The notes beneath the pieces were generated by a model that was given only the letters and a program-made list of their open reading frames with translations, searched no databases and was not told where the DNA came from. DNA of 64,000 nt from Numida meleagris (Eukaryota; Chordata; Aves; Galliformes; Numididae), in the NCBI RefSeq assembly GCF_002078875.1, contig NC_034409.1, positions 12,404,434 through 12,468,433 of the forward strand, read 5' to 3'. This document shows, piece after piece, positions 61,705-64,000 of the stretch. Each line of letters opens with the position of its first letter. Positions within the stretch are counted from its first letter, which is position 1. The position numbers were made by a program, and so were the translations under genes.

Positions 61705-61770
61705 ATCAGGGCAGTTGGACTAGGTGACCTTTTATGGCCTTTTCCAACTCAAATGATTCTGTGATTCTAA
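61705..61770 (+). repeat. CR1 LINE 3' tail in GSAP intron 19
   Basis: AGGGCAGTTGGACTAGGTGA, CCTTTTATGGCCTTTTCCAA and CTCAAATGATTCTGTGATTC form a clear CR1 3' terminus including the ATTCTGTGATTCTA end. Only the last part of the element is present. Confidence 0.9.
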
Positions 61771-61898
61771 AGGGGCAATAGTCAGAATGAGGTTGACAAA
61801 AAGCTTTACCTAAGGATTGTGATTAATACAAGCCCGATGTTTCTTTTTGAACACAGAAACCAAACTTGAGAGAAGAGTGCAAGTAGGCTTGATTAGAA

Positions 61899-61965
61899 GG
61901 GGAGAAGTAACAGGTGGGAGGAAGAAGGGAAGAAAGAGGGAGGAAGTCTGGAAGAGTGAAGATGT
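61899..61965 (+). repeat. Purine-rich tract
   Basis: Almost all bases are A or G over about 65 positions, with GGGAGGAAGAAGGGAAGAAA words. Such mirror-like purine tracts can adopt triplex DNA. Confidence 0.7.
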
Positions 61966-64000
61966 ACAGTGCAAGCTGTTGTCAGAGAGTTCAGCACAGG
62001 CTGTGTTGAGCCACAGAGGCTCAGAGCGAAGCTTTGTAGTGTAGCTGTCTGTGCAGCCAAATGATTAGTTACGTGGCTGAGTACCTTTGCTGCGAGGTAG
62101 ACGTGTCCATGCAGTTTCCTAGGAGAATACACATGCCATTGTCATTGGCAGGTCATTGGCATTTTTCAGCCTTTCACTGAGATACAACAGACTGCTCTGT
62201 CTCCAGTTGAAGCAACACTGCTTAGAAAAAGGCTTCATGGGAGTTTTTCATGGATTGCAAACTGGAAGACCTGACTGACTTCTGATAGCAGAATGTCTTT
62301 GAGGTGTTCGTGCTTAGGTTTTAACTCAGATTCTTGATATGTCTGCAAAATAAGCACCATCTAAGACAAAGGGACCTTCTCTTTCCAACTTCAGGACTGA
62401 TGATCCTCAAGAAGAAACATTTAAAGTAATCTTGTATTTTAAGCTTTTGACTCTTTAATGAGATCTAATACAGTGCAGCTTTTCAGTGGTGTCTGCTTTT
62501 AATTAAGAAGTTTACCGCTTCCTGTTACAGTCAGTGTATTAAAGAAATATGCTATCTTGCTTTCCCTCCCATCACACATCAAACAAAATTCACCATGGTC
62601 TGAATGCAGTTTTGCAGTGGTGTTGCTGTTGCAATTGCATAAATTGGTCACTAGATGATACCCTTACACTGTGTTCTTGATATTTGTCTAATTTTGTATT
62701 GGTAGCATGTAGGCAACATGCTGCTGTGGTAGGCTGTAGATCTGATAGTTGCCTCCATCAGGGTGAACATATGGTGCCATATGCATTCCTAGTTTTCAGC
62801 TGCTTAGTGTAACATAGAGCAAAAAGTATGCTTATTTTTCTGCTGCATCTACAACAATAAAACAACAGTTAGCAATGCCAGCAAGAGAGAAGTGGCTAGC
62901 AGAATTGAGTCTCTGCATTTTATTTTCCTTGCCTAATTGTATTTCATAGTAGGAAGAGGTTTTAAGGGCTTCTAAGGTTTTCCTCTAAAGCTATTGTAAT
63001 TGTGGAAAACGGGGGGAGAGAGCAAAATCTGGTATGTTATAGCAAGTCAGAGGAATATTGTGGACTGTGTAGTTTAAAAACCTTTCTGCCTTCAAATGTC
63101 AGTATTGTAATGTCTGTATTGAGGAGATAAATGTATTTAAAAGGGACAAGAACTGTCGGTACTATCACTGCCACTAAGAAGTGCCTTAATCTCATCTCTT
63201 CCTCAGTGATGACCATGTTGCTCTTGCTTAATAAACAGTGGCCTCAAATCTTTATACTCAGTCCAATAACTAGCTCAGGAAGACAGTGCCAGTTTATTTA
63301 GGTTTTTTTTCCTCCTCTTTGTTTACAGTTGAGTTTAAATTAATTTCAGCCTTACAGTCAAAGGCTTTGGAATTGCTGTGGAAATGTTTAGATTTTGTTT
63401 CTTTTCTGAGGATAAGGCTCTGTTACTCGAGGCTGGCAAATGGGAGTTAGCAGTCAAGGTATTAGAGCAAACTGAAGATAGTGGAAGGCTCCAGATGCCA
63501 GGGTCATGGTGTTGTTCCTTTGTTTGGAATGAGCAGAAACCCGGAGTGGGACTTATTTGACCAAATGTAAGCCCTCATACTCTGAGTCAGGTGCCTAAGG
63601 CTCCTTTTACAGTCAAGTGGAACTCTAGACAGTACAGCCAATGTAATCTGTGGTGCAGTTTTTCCCACCTGAAACCAACCATCAGAAAAAGGTCAGATGA
63701 AATAGTAGAGTAGTAATAGTAATAATAGAAGTACCCATGTCTTCCCAGTGACTTAAGAGAATCCTAAGGCAGCTAAGTATCTGCATTGCAGGCATGAGCT
63801 CACATAGGTAAGTGCTACTCCTGCTGTCAAATTAAGGAAATAAAACTATTGGGAAAAAATGCAGCTGATTCTGTTTCTTTTTTTCACTTCAATTACAATG
63901 AAGCTACATTTATTGCAATTCTTTCCAATCACTTTGTGGGACAGTGATTAGATGTTTCTATAACAGTTTAACAGTGTATTTATGTTTTCCCTGCAATACT

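Larger units (their letters stand above)
60054..64000 (+). other. GSAP: GSAP intron 19, incomplete at the window edge
   Basis: At least 3.9 kb without a recognisable GSAP exon follow exon 19. A G-rich purine patch lies 58-86 bases past the donor, a purine-rich tract at 61,899-61,965, and a CR1 tail near 61,705-61,770. A 158-codon minus-strand open frame (60,159-60,635) resembles nothing known to me. Confidence 0.75.

Noticed and set aside
63840..63890. Possible next GSAP exon (TAT TGG GAA AAA giving YWEK, like the mammalian GYWEKLN motif)
   Set aside because: A stop codon lies two codons upstream with no splice acceptor between, and the following residues do not match GSAP.
1..64000. Prokaryotic features (operons, CRISPR, terminators, IS elements), tRNA, rRNA and endogenous retroviral genes
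   Set aside because: Exon-intron structure, CpG islands and CR1 repeats mark a vertebrate genome, and no sequence fitting these other classes was found on reading both strands.

Overview
This window looks like vertebrate nuclear DNA, most probably from a bird. The signs are split exons with canonical GT/AG borders, two CpG islands in AT-rich surroundings, and several CR1-type LINE fragments. Some CR1 pieces end in the typical 'CCTTCCAACT...ATTCTGTGATTCTA' tail. Introns and the intergenic space are compact compared with mammals. I see no bacterial operons, no CRISPR array, no tRNA or rRNA gene, and no intact mobile element.

The one protein-coding gene that can be read is GSAP (gamma-secretase activating protein, also called PION) on the plus strand. 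Its promoter CpG island is at about 33,660-34,460. Nineteen consecutive coding exons run from the ATG at 33,955 to 60,053. They join without frame conflict into 507 codons, the N-terminal part of a protein that is about 850 residues in mammals. The rest of the gene, including the C-terminal region that gives the 16-kDa active fragment, lies beyond the right edge, and 60,054-64,000 is intron.

A second CpG island fills 1 to about 960. It carries two CCAAT boxes and GC boxes placed for transcription on the minus strand, and an NRF1 palindrome. In mammals the gene head-to-head with GSAP is PTPN12, so this island is probably the PTPN12 promoter. No PTPN12 coding sequence is in the window, so this rests on synteny.

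Between the islands, about 960-33,660 is an AT-rich stretch of roughly 33 kb. I found no coding exon I can name there. It holds decayed CR1 pieces (about 8.0, 11.0-11.6, 18.3 and 22.3 kb), simple-sequence tracts (including a 16-G run at 27,737), perfect short inverted repeats, and two segments with exon-like splice borders that could belong to a non-coding RNA. More CR1 tails sit in GSAP introns 2, 11, 13 and 19.

No clearly new biological system is visible. The items most worth checking are the propeller-like repeat pattern in the GSAP N-terminal half, the CR1-associated candidate exon at 22.28 kb, and the G16 run.
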